From Hyphomicrobiales bacterium (GTDB lineage: Bacteria > Pseudomonadota > Alphaproteobacteria > Rhizobiales > Rhizobiaceae): a stretch of 64,000 nt of DNA. Shown piece after piece: positions 44,883 to 54,651 of the stretch; the stretch's first letter is position 1; every line of letters begins with the position of its first letter. A program made the position numbers and the translations under genes. The notes under the pieces are model-generated. The model did not search any database. It was not told where the DNA came from and was given only the letters and a program-made list of their open reading frames with translations. The DNA lies in NCBI GenBank assembly GCA_900465675.1, contig UBJR01000003.1, positions 49,785-113,784 of the forward strand, given 5' to 3'.

Positions 44883-45947
44883 ATGAGGAGACTTTTCATA
44901 CTTTTACTGATGCTCTGTCCGGGCTTTGCCTATGGCAACCAGACCTTCTACCCGTCGAAATCCGGAAAGGCGGATGCGCGGGTGCTGACCGTCTATTCGT
45001 CACTCGACGAGCCTTTGGCCAAGCCGATGATCACAGGCTTCCAGGATGGCAATCCCGATGTGGCGATCCGCTATGAGGACATGCTGACGGGGGAGATCTA
45101 CGATCGCATCGTGCGGGAGACCGATGCCGGCAAGAAGACTGCCGACTTTGCCTTCTCGTCCGCCATGGACCTGCAGGTAAAGCTGTCGAACGACGGCTAT
45201 GCGCAGGTGAGCAACCTGCCGATGAGCGGGCAGTGGCCGAAATGGGCGAACTGGCGCAATACCGCCTATGCGCTGACCTTCGAGCCGGCCGTCTTCGTCT
45301 ATCACAAGCCGAGTTTCGTACATGAGCCGGTGCCATCCTCGCGAGCCGAGTTCGTCGATTACCTGAAGCGCAAGGGAAACAGCGTCTATGGCCGGATCGG
45401 TACCTATGACATTGAGCGCTCCGGCGTCGGCTTCCTGTTCATGGCGCGCGACCAGGAACAGTTCGGTGATATATGGTCGGTGATCGGGGCGATGGGGGCG
45501 GCGGGCGTCAAGCTCTATTCCACAAGCTCGGCGATCCTGGAGCGCGTCGCTGACGGCCGCTTCGTGCTCGGGTACAATATCCTCGGCTCCTATGCGGCGG
45601 ACTGGGCGGCGCGCCATCCCGATGTCGGCATCGTTTTGCCGAAGGACTATACGGTCGTCATGTCGCGCATCGGTCTTGTGCCGCAGGCCGCTGCCGATCC
45701 GGAACTTGGGCGGCAATATCTGTCCTTCTTCATGTCGAAGCAGGGGCAGACGATCATGGCGCGCGAACTGCAAATCCCGGCCGTCAGTCCAGAAGTTGCC
45801 GGCGACAATACCGCCAATACGATGCAGGAACTGCTTGGCGCCCAGCTGAAGCCGGTTCCTGTCAGTCCGGGATTGATGGTCTATCTCGATCAGGTGAAGC
45901 GGGCGCGGCTGATTGCGCATTGGAATGAGGTTCTGCGCCGGCAGTGA
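44883..45947 (+). CDS. Periplasmic ABC-type binding protein (AfuA/PgtC-like)
   Basis: 354-residue exported protein. A signal peptide ends around residue 18 (AYG). The mature part is a type II periplasmic binding protein: VLTVYSSLDEPLAKPMITGFQD, DMLTGEIYDRI, then the YGRIGTYDIERSGVGFLF and VLGYNILGSYAADW segments. There is no permease or ATPase gene next to it. Binding proteins of this type often accompany TctE/PgtB-like kinases as co-sensors, which matches the nearby pair at 40756-42812. Its 3' end overlaps the convergent esterase gene by 86 bases. Confidence 0.87.
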   Translation: MRRLFILLLMLCPGFAYGNQTFYPSKSGKADARVLTVYSSLDEPLAKPMITGFQDGNPDVAIRYEDMLTGEIYDRIVRETDAGKKTADFAFSSAMDLQVKLSNDGYAQVSNLPMSGQWPKWANWRNTAYALTFEPAVFVYHKPSFVHEPVPSSRAEFVDYLKRKGNSVYGRIGTYDIERSGVGFLFMARDQEQFGDIWSVIGAMGAAGVKLYSTSSAILERVADGRFVLGYNILGSYAADWAARHPDVGIVLPKDYTVVMSRIGLVPQAAADPELGRQYLSFFMSKQGQTIMARELQIPAVSPEVAGDNTANTMQELLGAQLKPVPVSPGLMVYLDQVKRARLIAHWNEVLRRQ

Positions 45948-46893
45948 AGAATAGGGCGACCTTGGCGCGCAGCTCTTCGTTCTGTTCGGCGGCACCGTCA
46001 TAGTCGAAGTGACCGGCATCGAGAACGAAGATCTCCTTGGATCCAGCCAAGGCATTGGCAACCGAGAACTGGCAGGGTGGCGCGACGGCGGGATCGAAAC
46101 GCGCTGCGGCGACCAGCATTGGCACCTTGATGCGTGTTGCAGCCGTTGCCGCATCGAAGAAGCGCAGCGTTTCAAGCACACTGCCGTGCTTGCGCTGATA
46201 TTGCTGCACGGAATCAGCGCTGCCAACCGTCGGCAACCGCAGCCAGAGCGGGCGATTCCCGAAGGTCGGAACGGCGAGAAAGCCACGATCGATCCGCGTG
46301 TCGAACGGGATCGCCAGGGCACCCAGCCCGCCGCCGAAACTGACACCTGAATAGCCGATGCGGCCTTCCAGCCAAGGATAGAGTTCGATCAACGCCGAGA
46401 CGGCCAGCCAGATATCCTCGACGCAGCCGCCGATCACATAGCTGTCGCGGCTCTCGATGCCATGAAGCACATGGCCGCTGGCCTCTGAGGGAATTGGCGG
46501 GTGGGCGCTTCGCGACATGCCGCGGGCGCAGAAGAACAGGACGGCGGTCTCTTCCACAGGCACGTCGAATTCCGGCTGATCGCGTCCGCCGTAGCCATGG
46601 CCAACCACCAGGCCGCGCTTGATCGCGCTTCGCTTCGGCAGCAGCAGCCAGCCGCCGATCGCGACTCCGTCCGTCGATGCATAGGAGATATCGAGGACAT
46701 TCCAGTCCGCATGCTGCAGCTCGCTGCGGGAGAGCGAGGGTTTGGGATCGGCGTTGATCGCCTTTGCGTATCGCGCATTCCAGAACGCATCGAAACCATC
46801 CGGCGCTGCCGGCGGACGGATCGATTCCAGCGCCGGCAAAGTGGCGCCATAGGTTGGGTCGAAATGAAACGGGTGCGCGCGCGGGATGGTCAT
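45862..46893 (-). CDS. AXE1-family acetyl esterase (acetylxylan esterase / cephalosporin-C deacetylase type)
   Basis: 343-residue alpha/beta hydrolase. The nucleophile elbow is GVSFGG with Ser185; acid and base are expected at the ARFDPAVAP Asp and DAGHFDYDG His. N-terminal PTYGATLPALESIRPPAAPDGFDAFW is typical of the family. No signal peptide, so cytosolic; family members deacetylate sugar esters such as xylo-oligosaccharides. The last ~28 residues are Pro/Ser/Asp-rich, lie in the overlap with the convergent gene and look like an extension beyond the usual end of about 320. Confidence 0.85.
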   Translation of the reverse strand: MTIPRAHPFHFDPTYGATLPALESIRPPAAPDGFDAFWNARYAKAINADPKPSLSRSELQHADWNVLDISYASTDGVAIGGWLLLPKRSAIKRGLVVGHGYGGRDQPEFDVPVEETAVLFFCARGMSRSAHPPIPSEASGHVLHGIESRDSYVIGGCVEDIWLAVSALIELYPWLEGRIGYSGVSFGGGLGALAIPFDTRIDRGFLAVPTFGNRPLWLRLPTVGSADSVQQYQRKHGSVLETLRFFDAATAATRIKVPMLVAAARFDPAVAPPCQFSVANALAGSKEIFVLDAGHFDYDGAAEQNEELRAKVALFFTAGAEPHSNAQSAAPASPDRDRPSIPD

Positions 46894-47311
46894 GCGACAT
46901 TCTTTTCCCGAAAGCGGCGGCGGCGCAAGCGTGGTTTCGTTGTGGCAGCGAGGCTTCTTTCCGCTGCCTCGACACTACTTGAGAGTATTCGAAATATGAA
47001 ATGTTGATGCTGTTTCTGCAGAAGAAAATTTTACTCATGAAGTAAGAAAAACTTAGTTCATCTGAAATCATCCGAAAATGCTGTTCTTTACATCTGTTTT
47101 TACAAATTTCGTTGTTTTCATTGTCAAATTTTCTAGTCGGCATTTAGCGAAAATTAATCGAAAACCGGTGGTTATTCTCACTATGAAACGACAGGCGCGG
47201 CGTCGTCCCGAACGGCCGTGCGGGCGGCATGATGCTGCAAGCCAATTCTCACCACACTGCCAGGAGCTATGCATCGTGGATGCCCGGTTCCCCTTTTCAG
47301 AGGTTCTTTTC
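46894..47311. other. AT-rich divergent intergenic region
   Basis: 418 bases between the esterase start and the first chemotaxis receptor start. Positions 46980-47170 are clearly AT-richer than the surrounding genes. Promoters for both flanking genes are expected here. I find no perfect CtrA box, and no convincing small gene with a ribosome-binding site. Confidence 0.5.
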
Positions 47312-49240
47312 ATGAAGCGTCCCAACGTCAAAGCATCGATGATCGGCATATTCTCGCTGATCGCCATCCTGTTTGCCCTGACGGGCTATATTTCGCTGCG
47401 CAGCCTGAGCACGTTCAACGAGAACGCCGACGATTTTGCGACCAGCTATCTGCCCGGCGTGTCCAAGGCAAACGACATCCAGCTCGCACGTTACTCGCTG
47501 CGTGGTTCATACGGCGATTACGTCATGGGCCGTACGGAAGGTGGTGCCGATGGCTTCGTGAAGAAGATCAAGACCAAGCAGGCGGCTCTCCTGAAAGCCG
47601 TCGCCGACTTCAAGGATCAGGTCAATACCGACGCCGAGCGTGAGGCCTTCACCTCGATCGACGATACGTCCTCGAAATATGTTGCGGCTGGCGACAATCT
47701 GATCGCTCTCGTTAAGGCCGGCGAAAAGCAGAAGGCAATCGATGCCTTCGACAAGGATCTCGGTCCGATCGCCGACGAACTGGCGGCAAGCGTCGACAAG
47801 GTGGTGAAGTCCAACCAGGCCCTGGCTGCCAGCGCCGCTGCCGAAAACCGTTCGGAGTTCAGCCGCACGCTTCTGCTGCTCAGCGTCATTCTCGGCGTCA
47901 GCGCGCTGCTCGTCTGCGGTGCAGCCTATTTCGGCATTGCCGGTATCGCCAATGCCATCGGCCGCATCACCGGCGCGATGCGTTCGCTTGCCAATGGCGA
48001 CACGCATCTGACGATTGCTGATGCCCATCGCGGCGATGAGATCGGCGAGATGGCAAAGGCCGTCGAGATTTTCCGTCAGGCGGCGATCGAGAACATCAAG
48101 CTGCAGAGCGATGCGGAAGCAAGCCGCGTGCAGGCCGAGGCCGACCGCGCCCGCCTGACCCGCGAAGCCGAAGCCGCCGCACAGACACGCCTGGTCGAGG
48201 CGACTGCCGGTCTGGCTTCCGGGCTCAAGCGGCTGGCCGCCGGCGATCTGAGCTTTCAGCTCAATGACGCCTTCGCGCCTGATTTCGAGCCGCTGCGTCA
48301 GGATCTGAACGATGCCGTCATGCAGCTCGGAAACACAATGAAGTCCATCGCTTCGTCGGCCGGTGCGATCGACACGGGCACCCGCGAAATCGGCAGCGGC
48401 GCCGACGATCTGTCGAAGCGCACCGAACAGCAGGCCGCCTCGCTCGAAGAAACCGCTGCTGCACTCGACGAGATCACGGTCAATGTCTCGAACTCCTCCA
48501 AGCGCGCTGACGAAGCTCGCCAGGTCGCTATCCAGGCGAACGAGAGTGCGGCACGATCTGGGCAGGTGGTTGCCAACGCCGTCAACGCCATGCAGAAGAT
48601 CGAGCAGTCTTCGAACCAGATCTCCAGCATCATCGGCGTCATCGACGAGATTGCCTTCCAGACCAACCTTCTGGCTCTGAATGCCGGTGTCGAGGCGGCG
48701 CGTGCCGGTGAAGCGGGCAAGGGTTTTGCGGTCGTTGCACAGGAAGTGCGCGAGCTCGCCCAGCGCTCGGCGGAAGCTGCCAAGGAGATCAAGGATCTGA
48801 TCCGCAATTCTTCGGTCGAAGTGCAGGGCGGCGTTCAGCTGGTTCGCGAAACCGGCGATGCGCTGAAGACGATCGAGAACCTGATCGTCTCGATCAACCA
48901 GCACATGGATGCGATCGCGACGTCCTCGCGTGAGCAGTCCACCGGACTGAGCGAAGTCAACAGTGCCGTCAACCAGATGGACCAGGTGACCCAGCAGAAC
49001 GCCGCGATGGTCGAGGAAACCAATGCGGCCAGCGCGACACTCGCCACCGAAGCCGTGCGCCTTCGCGACCTGATCGCCAATTTCAAGCTGTCGGGCGAAA
49101 GCCATCATGCCTCGTCTTCGGACGTGGAAGCCTTGCGCCGCACCGCGTCTGCGATGGCTCGTAGTGCTCCGCGGGCACCGGCGCCGGTCTATCGCAGCCA
49201 CGGCAACGCTGCCGTGCAACAGGAATGGTCTGAATTCTAA
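47312..49240 (+). CDS. Methyl-accepting chemotaxis protein with C-terminal tether pentapeptide
   Basis: 642-residue receptor. ATG 47312 follows AGAGG at good spacing and gives MKRPNVKASMIG. One helix at ~10-30 starts a periplasmic four-helix-bundle sensor domain of ~150 residues; a second helix lies at ~187-207. HAMP and HAMP-like segments lead to the signalling domain with the hairpin tip [31 protein letters not shown] (given in parts: [27 protein letters not shown]). The C-terminus EWSEF resembles the xWxxF pentapeptide used to recruit CheR and CheB. Closed by a 12-bp stem terminator. Confidence 0.95.
   Translation: MKRPNVKASMIGIFSLIAILFALTGYISLRSLSTFNENADDFATSYLPGVSKANDIQLARYSLRGSYGDYVMGRTEGGADGFVKKIKTKQAALLKAVADFKDQVNTDAEREAFTSIDDTSSKYVAAGDNLIALVKAGEKQKAIDAFDKDLGPIADELAASVDKVVKSNQALAASAAAENRSEFSRTLLLLSVILGVSALLVCGAAYFGIAGIANAIGRITGAMRSLANGDTHLTIADAHRGDEIGEMAKAVEIFRQAAIENIKLQSDAEASRVQAEADRARLTREAEAAAQTRLVEATAGLASGLKRLAAGDLSFQLNDAFAPDFEPLRQDLNDAVMQLGNTMKSIASSAGAIDTGTREIGSGADDLSKRTEQQAASLEETAAALDEITVNVSNSSKRADEARQVAIQANESAARSGQVVANAVNAMQKIEQSSNQISSIIGVIDEIAFQTNLLALNAGVEAARAGEAGKGFAVVAQEVRELAQRSAEAAKEIKDLIRNSSVEVQGGVQLVRETGDALKTIENLIVSINQHMDAIATSSREQSTGLSEVNSAVNQMDQVTQQNAAMVEETNAASATLATEAVRLRDLIANFKLSGESHHASSSDVEALRRTASAMARSAPRAPAPVYRSHGNAAVQQEWSEF
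48400..49080 (+). repeat. Receptor signalling-domain repeat, copy 1
   Basis: The DNA encoding the cytoplasmic methylation and tip region is highly similar to 53860-54560 in the second receptor, in direct orientation and about 5.4 kb apart, with tctCBA between the copies. Confidence 0.6.
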
Positions 49241-49276
49241 GACGCAAAGGCAGATTTTCAGCACAGGATGACCTTA

Positions 49277-49315
49277 CGGCCGGTCCGCGTAAATGCGGAC
49301 CGGCCGCTTTCGTTT
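49277..49315 (+). terminator. Strong terminator of first chemotaxis receptor
   Basis: A 12-bp perfect stem CGGCCGGTCCGC (49277-49288) with its complement at 49295-49306, loop GTAAAT, followed by a T-rich tail. Confidence 0.9.
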
Positions 49316-49376
49316 CCGGCGATGCCGAGCGAAATTGCGGCAAAAAAGTGTCATCAGCCTCTGGATGTGTGGCCGG

Positions 49377-49392
49377 TGTCAGCTAAATGACA
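49377..49392. promoter_or_regulatory. Inverted repeat TGTCA-N6-TGACA, candidate operator for tctCBA
   Basis: A 5-bp inverted repeat with six-base spacer about 160 bases before the tctC start, with a third TGTCA 28 bases upstream of it. The spacing is reminiscent of an activator site. No experimental link is known to me. Confidence 0.35.
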
Positions 49393-49554
49393 GCTTCTTG
49401 TGGTGCGTTCGGACACTTCTTCTCCGTGGAGGCGGAGGAAGTTTCGGGAGGACTTGCCGTTCACGCGCGATCGATCGCTCGTTCGCCAGTGGCGTGTTCC
49501 CCGATCCCTGACAGCAATGACGCGGCATCTATCCGCGCTCAAGGAGGACACGTC

Positions 49555-50499
49555 TTGAAACATACATTTATTGCCACTCTCTTCGCAGCCGCCATCGCGC
49601 TGCCGGCCGCTGCGGCCGATTACACCATCATCGCTCCGGCAGCACCGGGCGGCGGCTGGGACCAGACGGCCCGTTCGCTGCAGACCGTGCTGCAGCAGGA
49701 AGGCATCTCCGGCAACGTTCAGGTTCAGAACGTTCCGGGCGCTGGCGGCGCCATCGGCCTCGCGCAGTTTGCCAACCAGAGCGCCGGTAACCCGAACGCC
49801 CTGATCGTCGGCGGCTATGTCATGGTCGGCGCGCTGCTAACCAACAAGTCGGCCGTGACCCTCAAGGACGTTACGCCGATCGCCCGTCTGACCGGCGAAT
49901 ACGAAGCCGTCGTCGTTCCTGCCTCGTCTGACATCAAGACGCTTGCCGATCTCGTCACTAAGCTGAAGGCCGATCCCGGCGCTGTGTCTTGGGGCGGTGG
50001 TTCTGCCGGTGGTACCGACCACATCACGGCTGGCCTGATCGCCAAGGCTTCGGGCGTCGATCCGACCAAGGTCAACTACGTTGCCTTCTCGGGTGGCGGC
50101 GAAGCGCTTGCTGCTATCCTCGGTGGTCAGGTCACCGCCGGTATCTCCAGCTACAGCGAATTCGAATCGCAGGTTAAGGCCGGCACGCTGCGCCTTCTCG
50201 CCGTTTCGAGCGATGCCCGCCTCGACGGCATCGATGCACCGACGCTGAAGGAAGCCGGTACCGATGTGACCATCCAGAACTGGCGCATGGTTGCCGCGGC
50301 TCCCGGTCTGACGGACGAAGAAGTCAAGGCGATTTCGGCTGACGTCGAAAAGCTGCACAAGTCTGCTGCCTGGCAGGAAGTGCTGAAGACCAAGGGTTGG
50401 GCCGACACCTACCTCTCGGGCGATGACTTCAAGGCTCAGCTCGACAAGGACGTCGCTTCGACCGAAAGCATCCTCAAAGATATCGGACTGGTAAAATGA
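49555..50499 (+). CDS. tctC: Tripartite tricarboxylate transporter substrate-binding protein
   Basis: 314-residue periplasmic protein of the TctC/Bug family. TTG at 49555 is the start: GGAGG at 49543-49547 lies seven bases upstream and the signal peptide then begins LKHTFIATLFAAAIALPAAAA. The mature protein has YTIIAPAAPGGGWDQTARSLQ, the conserved Bug ligand loop, and VQNVPGAGGAIG. It delivers tricarboxylates or related carboxylates to TctAB. Its stop overlaps the tctB ATG. Confidence 0.94.
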   Translation: MKHTFIATLFAAAIALPAAAADYTIIAPAAPGGGWDQTARSLQTVLQQEGISGNVQVQNVPGAGGAIGLAQFANQSAGNPNALIVGGYVMVGALLTNKSAVTLKDVTPIARLTGEYEAVVVPASSDIKTLADLVTKLKADPGAVSWGGGSAGGTDHITAGLIAKASGVDPTKVNYVAFSGGGEALAAILGGQVTAGISSYSEFESQVKAGTLRLLAVSSDARLDGIDAPTLKEAGTDVTIQNWRMVAAAPGLTDEEVKAISADVEKLHKSAAWQEVLKTKGWADTYLSGDDFKAQLDKDVASTESILKDIGLVK

Positions 50500-50987
50500 T
50501 TGAGGGCAACACCCCCTCGGCAACGAAGCGCCGCCCTGATTGGGCGGCGCTGGCTATTGCCGTGTTTCTTTTCGCCATTGCTGGCATCATGTTCTGGGAT
50601 GCCTCTCATCTCAGCGCCATCGCGCAGTACGATCGTATCGGCCCGTCGACCGTGCCGGAATTCGTCGCCTTCGGCCTGGCGGCTCTCGGTCTCTGGACCG
50701 TTGCCGAAGCCTGGCGCGGTGAATTTCCCGAGCGCGAAAAGCAGGAAGTGCCGCCCGTTCTCTGGGTGATTGCCGGTCTTGCCTGTCAGATGATCTTCCT
50801 GCGTATCGCAGGGTTTTCGATCGCGACGGGTCTGCTCTTCGCCTTGACCGCGCGCGGTTTTGGCAAGCGCCAGCTGTGGATCTCGATCCCGGTCGGCATC
50901 ATCCTGAGTTTCATCGTATGGGTGATCTTCGCCAAGCTGCTGCAGCTGACGCTGCCTGCCGGCTGGCTTGAACATCTGTTCTTCTAA
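50496..50987 (+). CDS. tctB: Tripartite tricarboxylate transporter small membrane subunit
   Basis: 163-residue membrane protein with four hydrophobic helices and an N-terminal cytosolic stretch (TPSATKRRPDWAALAIAVFLF). Such subunits are poorly conserved in sequence, but length and position between tctC and tctA are decisive. ATGA overlap with tctC; 12 bases to tctA. Confidence 0.9.
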   Translation: MIEGNTPSATKRRPDWAALAIAVFLFAIAGIMFWDASHLSAIAQYDRIGPSTVPEFVAFGLAALGLWTVAEAWRGEFPEREKQEVPPVLWVIAGLACQMIFLRIAGFSIATGLLFALTARGFGKRQLWISIPVGIILSFIVWVIFAKLLQLTLPAGWLEHLFF

Positions 50988-50999
50988 GGTGCAGCCCCC

Positions 51000-52517
51000 A
51001 TGAGCACTTTCGAATTCCTTCTGCAGGGCCTGGCTGTCGCATTTCAGCCGATGAACCTGCTCTTCGCCTTCATCGGCGTCATGCTCGGCACTGCCGTCGG
51101 CGTTCTGCCGGGCATCGGCCCGGCGCTGACCGTCGCGCTGCTGCTTCCGGCCACCTACAAGCTCGATCCGGGCGGCTCGCTGATCATGTTCGCCGGCATC
51201 TATTACGGCGGCATGTATGGCGGCTCGACGACCTCGATCCTTCTCAACACGCCGGGCGAAAGCTCGTCGATCGTCACCGCGCTCGAGGGCAACAAGATGG
51301 CTCGCGCCGGACGCGGCGGCCCGGCACTGGCGACGGCTGCCATCGGCTCCTTCGTCGCCGGCCTGATCGCCACTCTCGGCCTCGCCTTCATCGCGCCTTA
51401 TATCGTCAAGCTGGCGCTGGTCTTCGGTCCGCGCGAATATTTCGCGCTGATGATCCTCGCCTTCGTCACCGTCTCGTCCGCCTTCGGCGACTCGGCGTTG
51501 CGCGGTTTGACGTCGCTGTTCATCGGCTTTGCGCTTGCCATGGTCGGCATCGACCAGCAGACCGGCCAAGCGCGTCTCTCCTTCGGCATCCCGGATCTTC
51601 TCGACGGCATCGAAGTGACGACGCTTGCTGTCGCCATGTTTGCCATCGGCGAAACGCTCTATATCGCCGCTCAGGGTGACAAGGTGGCCGACAAGGTCGA
51701 GGCCGTGAAGGGCTCGCTCTGGATGACCGCGCAGGACTGGAGCCGCTCGTGGAAGGCTTGGCTGCGCGGGACGATCATCGGCTTCCCGATCGGCGCGATG
51801 CCGGCCGGTGGCGCTGAAATCGGGACTTTTCTGTCCTACGCCACCGAAAAGCGCCTTTCCAAGAACCCGGAAGAGTTCGGAAAGGGTGCCATCGAGGGCG
51901 TCGCCGGTCCTGAGGCCGCCAATAACGCTTCGGCTGCCGGTACGCTCGTGCCGCTGCTGACGCTCGGCCTGCCGACTTCGGCGACCGCCGCGATCATGCT
52001 CGCCGGTTTCCAGCAGTATGGTCTGCAGCCGGGTCCGCTGTTGTTTGCCACCAATCCGCAACTCGTCTGGGGTCTTATCGCCAGCCTGTTGCTCGCCAAT
52101 GCCATGCTGCTGGTTCTCAACCTGCCGCTGATCGGCCTCTGGGTGCGTCTGCTGACTATCCCGAAGCCATGGCTCTATGCCGGCATCCTGCTGTTTGCGA
52201 CGCTCGGTACGATCGGCGCCAATCCGTCGGTGTTCGAGCTCGGCATGCTCCTGGCCTTCGGCATCCTCGGCTACGTCATGCGCCTGTTCGGCTATCCGAT
52301 CGCGCCTGTCGTCGTCGGCCTGATCCTCGGGCCGCTTGCCGAGCAGCAGTTGCGCCGGGCCTTGGCGATCAGCCAGGGCGATCTGACGACCCTCGTCATG
52401 TCGCCGATCGCAGCCGGCCTGCTGCTTGTCGCCGCCGCGGCATTCATCATTCCGCTGATCCTTCGCTTGCGCGGACGGGGGCAGGTCCTTTCCCAGCTTG
52501 CCGCAAACGAAGACTAA
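51000..52517 (+). CDS. tctA: Tripartite tricarboxylate transporter large membrane subunit
   Basis: 505-residue, about 11-12-helix membrane protein. Family hallmarks are [44 protein letters not shown] and [25 protein letters not shown], described here in fragments. It forms the transport channel and uses the ion gradient. Last gene of tctCBA, followed by a hairpin terminator. Confidence 0.96.
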   Translation: MSTFEFLLQGLAVAFQPMNLLFAFIGVMLGTAVGVLPGIGPALTVALLLPATYKLDPGGSLIMFAGIYYGGMYGGSTTSILLNTPGESSSIVTALEGNKMARAGRGGPALATAAIGSFVAGLIATLGLAFIAPYIVKLALVFGPREYFALMILAFVTVSSAFGDSALRGLTSLFIGFALAMVGIDQQTGQARLSFGIPDLLDGIEVTTLAVAMFAIGETLYIAAQGDKVADKVEAVKGSLWMTAQDWSRSWKAWLRGTIIGFPIGAMPAGGAEIGTFLSYATEKRLSKNPEEFGKGAIEGVAGPEAANNASAAGTLVPLLTLGLPTSATAAIMLAGFQQYGLQPGPLLFATNPQLVWGLIASLLLANAMLLVLNLPLIGLWVRLLTIPKPWLYAGILLFATLGTIGANPSVFELGMLLAFGILGYVMRLFGYPIAPVVVGLILGPLAEQQLRRALAISQGDLTTLVMSPIAAGLLLVAAAAFIIPLILRLRGRGQVLSQLAANED

Positions 52518-52549
52518 CAAAAAGACGGCATCCAACCCCTACCTGCGAG

Positions 52550-52577
52550 CCGGCCCGTGAAAGCGGGCCGGTTTTTC
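52550..52577 (+). terminator. Terminator of tctCBA
   Basis: 8-bp stem CCGGCCCG (52550-52557) and CGGGCCGG (52564-52571), loop TGAAAG, followed by TTTTT. Confidence 0.9.
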
Positions 52578-52664
52578 CGTTTGATCGGGCTGAAATGCGG
52601 AGTGTTTAATAAGTTCGCGCATCCGTTGTTTTTACAATTAGTAGATGAAAAGTGTTTCGTTGGG

Positions 52665-52679
52665 TTAATAGGGCTTTAA
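52665..52679. promoter_or_regulatory. CtrA-type box upstream of second chemotaxis receptor
   Basis: TTAATAGGGCTTTAA contains two TTAA half-sites separated by exactly seven bases, 111 bases before the receptor ATG. Confidence 0.55.
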
Positions 52680-52790
52680 TCCGTCGATGCGTATCTAGAG
52701 ACAATTGTATTGGGTTTGATGCATGACGGCTTCGTCTTTGCGTCTTGCTCAAATCGAATACTTGCGACTTTAAATTTTCAGGATACCGAG

Positions 52791-54620
52791 ATGAAACGCC
52801 CCCGCATCAAAATGCTATTGTCAGCGATCTTCGCTGTTATCGCCCTCATGTTCGGATTGCTTGCCTGGATGTCGATCAGCGGCATGAGCACGCTGAATGG
52901 CCAGACCGAGGTGATCGCTTCCAACTGGATCCCGAAAATCGCGACCGGCAAGAGCATCGAGAGCGCTTTCTACCGTCTCGACAATGCCTATTCGACACAT
53001 ATTCTTGCAGGCACGCCTGAGGAGATGAAGGCAGCCGAGGCGCTGATCGCCGAGCGTAACGACGCGCTGGCCAAGCAAATCGACAAATACCGGCCGCTGA
53101 TCACCACCGCCAAGGGCGCGGAACTGATCAAGGCGATCGAAGGCGGCATTGCCGACTACAAGCAGGCCGCGCAGCAGATGGTGGCGCTTTCGGCAGCCGG
53201 CAAGGATGGCGAAGCGAAAGCACTGCTTTCGGGCGATATGCAGGCCAAGATGGCCAAGGCGGCCGGATACCTGAACGACCTTCTCGACTTCAACACCGCG
53301 AGCTCGGAAAAAATCCACCTAGAAGGCGCCAGCCTGTTCCAGTCGACTCTGTTCATGACCTTCGCGCTGATCGCTGGATGCGCTGCCATTCTGATTGCGG
53401 CCGTTATCTTTGCGATTACCGGCATTGCCCGGCCGATCGAAGCCATTACGACGTCGATGAAGGTTCTCGCGGGTGGCAATGATGAGGCGGCCATCCCCTT
53501 CTCGGGACGCTCGGACGAAATCGGCGACATGGCGTCGGCCGTCGAAGTGTTCCGCACCAACGCGCTTGCCAACAAGCGCCTCGAACGCGAAGGCGAGCAA
53601 CAGCGCCACCTGACGGAAGAGCAGCGTCTTCGCGCAGCCGAAAGCGACCGTGTGAAGGCCGAGCAGATGCGCCAAGCGACCTCCGGCCTCGGAAACGGTC
53701 TCAAGCATCTGGCGGCGGGCGATCTGTCGTTCCAGCTGGACCAGCCCTTCGCTCCGGATTTCGAAGCTCTGCGTCAGGACTTCAACACCTCGATCACGCA
53801 GCTTGCCGATGTGCTGCGTTCCGTATCCTCCAGCGCCTCGTCGATCGACAGCGGCAGCCGCGAGATCAGCCAAAGCGCCAATGACCTGTCGCAGCGCACG
53901 GAGCGTCAGGCTTCGTCGCTCGAAGAGACGGCGGCGGCTCTCGACGAGATCACCACCAACGTTGCCAACTCGTCCAAGCGTGTGGATGAGGCGAGGGCGG
54001 TTGCGGTTCAGGCAAATCAGAGCGCGTCCAAGTCCGGCGCCGTCGTGTCGGATGCGGTCCATGCGATGGAGCGGATCGAACAGTCTTCGAGCCAGATCTC
54101 CAACATCATCGGCGTCATCGACGATATCGCCTTCCAGACCAACCTTCTGGCGCTGAACGCCGGTGTCGAAGCGGCGCGTGCCGGTGAAGCCGGCAAGGGC
54201 TTTGCGGTTGTCGCGCAGGAAGTGCGTGAACTGGCGCAGCGCTCGGCGCAGGCCGCGCGAGAGATCAAGGCGCTGATCAGCGCCTCGACCGGCGAAGTCG
54301 AAGCAGGTGTCCGTCTGGTTCGCGAAACGGGCAATGCGCTGACGGCGATCGGTGACTATGTCGTCACCATCAACCAGCACATGGAAGCGATCGCGACATC
54401 GACCCGCGAGCAGTCGCTTGGCCTCACGGAAGTGAATACTGCGGTCAACCAGATGGATCAGGTCACGCAGCAGAATGCGGCGATGGTCGAGGAAACGAGT
54501 GCGGCCGGTGCCACGCTGGCCCATGAAAGCGGCCGCCTTCGCGATCTGATCGCCCGCTTCAAGCTTGGGCAATCAGGCGTCCAGCAAGGCTATATGCCTG
54601 GGCGCGCCCGCGCCGCCTGA
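52791..54620 (+). CDS. Methyl-accepting chemotaxis protein
   Basis: 609-residue receptor, paralogous to the one at 47312. Start ATG 52791 yields [22 protein letters not shown], closely similar to the first receptor. A periplasmic helical sensor of ~150 residues between two helices is followed by HAMP, a linker rich in Glu/Arg and the signalling domain with DIAFQTNLL and [13 protein letters not shown]. Unlike the first, it ends [10 protein letters not shown] and lacks a CheR/CheB tether. The sensor domains differ, so the two should detect different ligands. Confidence 0.95.
   Translation: MKRPRIKMLLSAIFAVIALMFGLLAWMSISGMSTLNGQTEVIASNWIPKIATGKSIESAFYRLDNAYSTHILAGTPEEMKAAEALIAERNDALAKQIDKYRPLITTAKGAELIKAIEGGIADYKQAAQQMVALSAAGKDGEAKALLSGDMQAKMAKAAGYLNDLLDFNTASSEKIHLEGASLFQSTLFMTFALIAGCAAILIAAVIFAITGIARPIEAITTSMKVLAGGNDEAAIPFSGRSDEIGDMASAVEVFRTNALANKRLEREGEQQRHLTEEQRLRAAESDRVKAEQMRQATSGLGNGLKHLAAGDLSFQLDQPFAPDFEALRQDFNTSITQLADVLRSVSSSASSIDSGSREISQSANDLSQRTERQASSLEETAAALDEITTNVANSSKRVDEARAVAVQANQSASKSGAVVSDAVHAMERIEQSSSQISNIIGVIDDIAFQTNLLALNAGVEAARAGEAGKGFAVVAQEVRELAQRSAQAAREIKALISASTGEVEAGVRLVRETGNALTAIGDYVVTINQHMEAIATSTREQSLGLTEVNTAVNQMDQVTQQNAAMVEETSAAGATLAHESGRLRDLIARFKLGQSGVQQGYMPGRARAA
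53860..54560 (+). repeat. Receptor signalling-domain repeat, copy 2
   Basis: Partner of 48400-49080, same orientation; near-identical short runs are visible around the hairpin tip-coding DNA. Confidence 0.6.
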
Positions 54621-54651
54621 CGCGCTCATAAGACAGCTTAAAGATGAAGCG

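Larger units (their letters stand above)
49241..49554. other. tctC upstream region
   Basis: 314 bases without a gene. It holds the receptor terminator at 49277-49306 and then TGTCA motifs at 49349-49353 and 49377-49381 with the inverted TGACA at 49388-49392. The promoter of tctCBA must lie after the terminator. Confidence 0.6.

Noticed and set aside
50436..52535. 699-residue minus-strand open frame over tctA/tctB
   Set aside because: Antisense shadow with Gln/Arg/Asp-rich composition typical of such frames.
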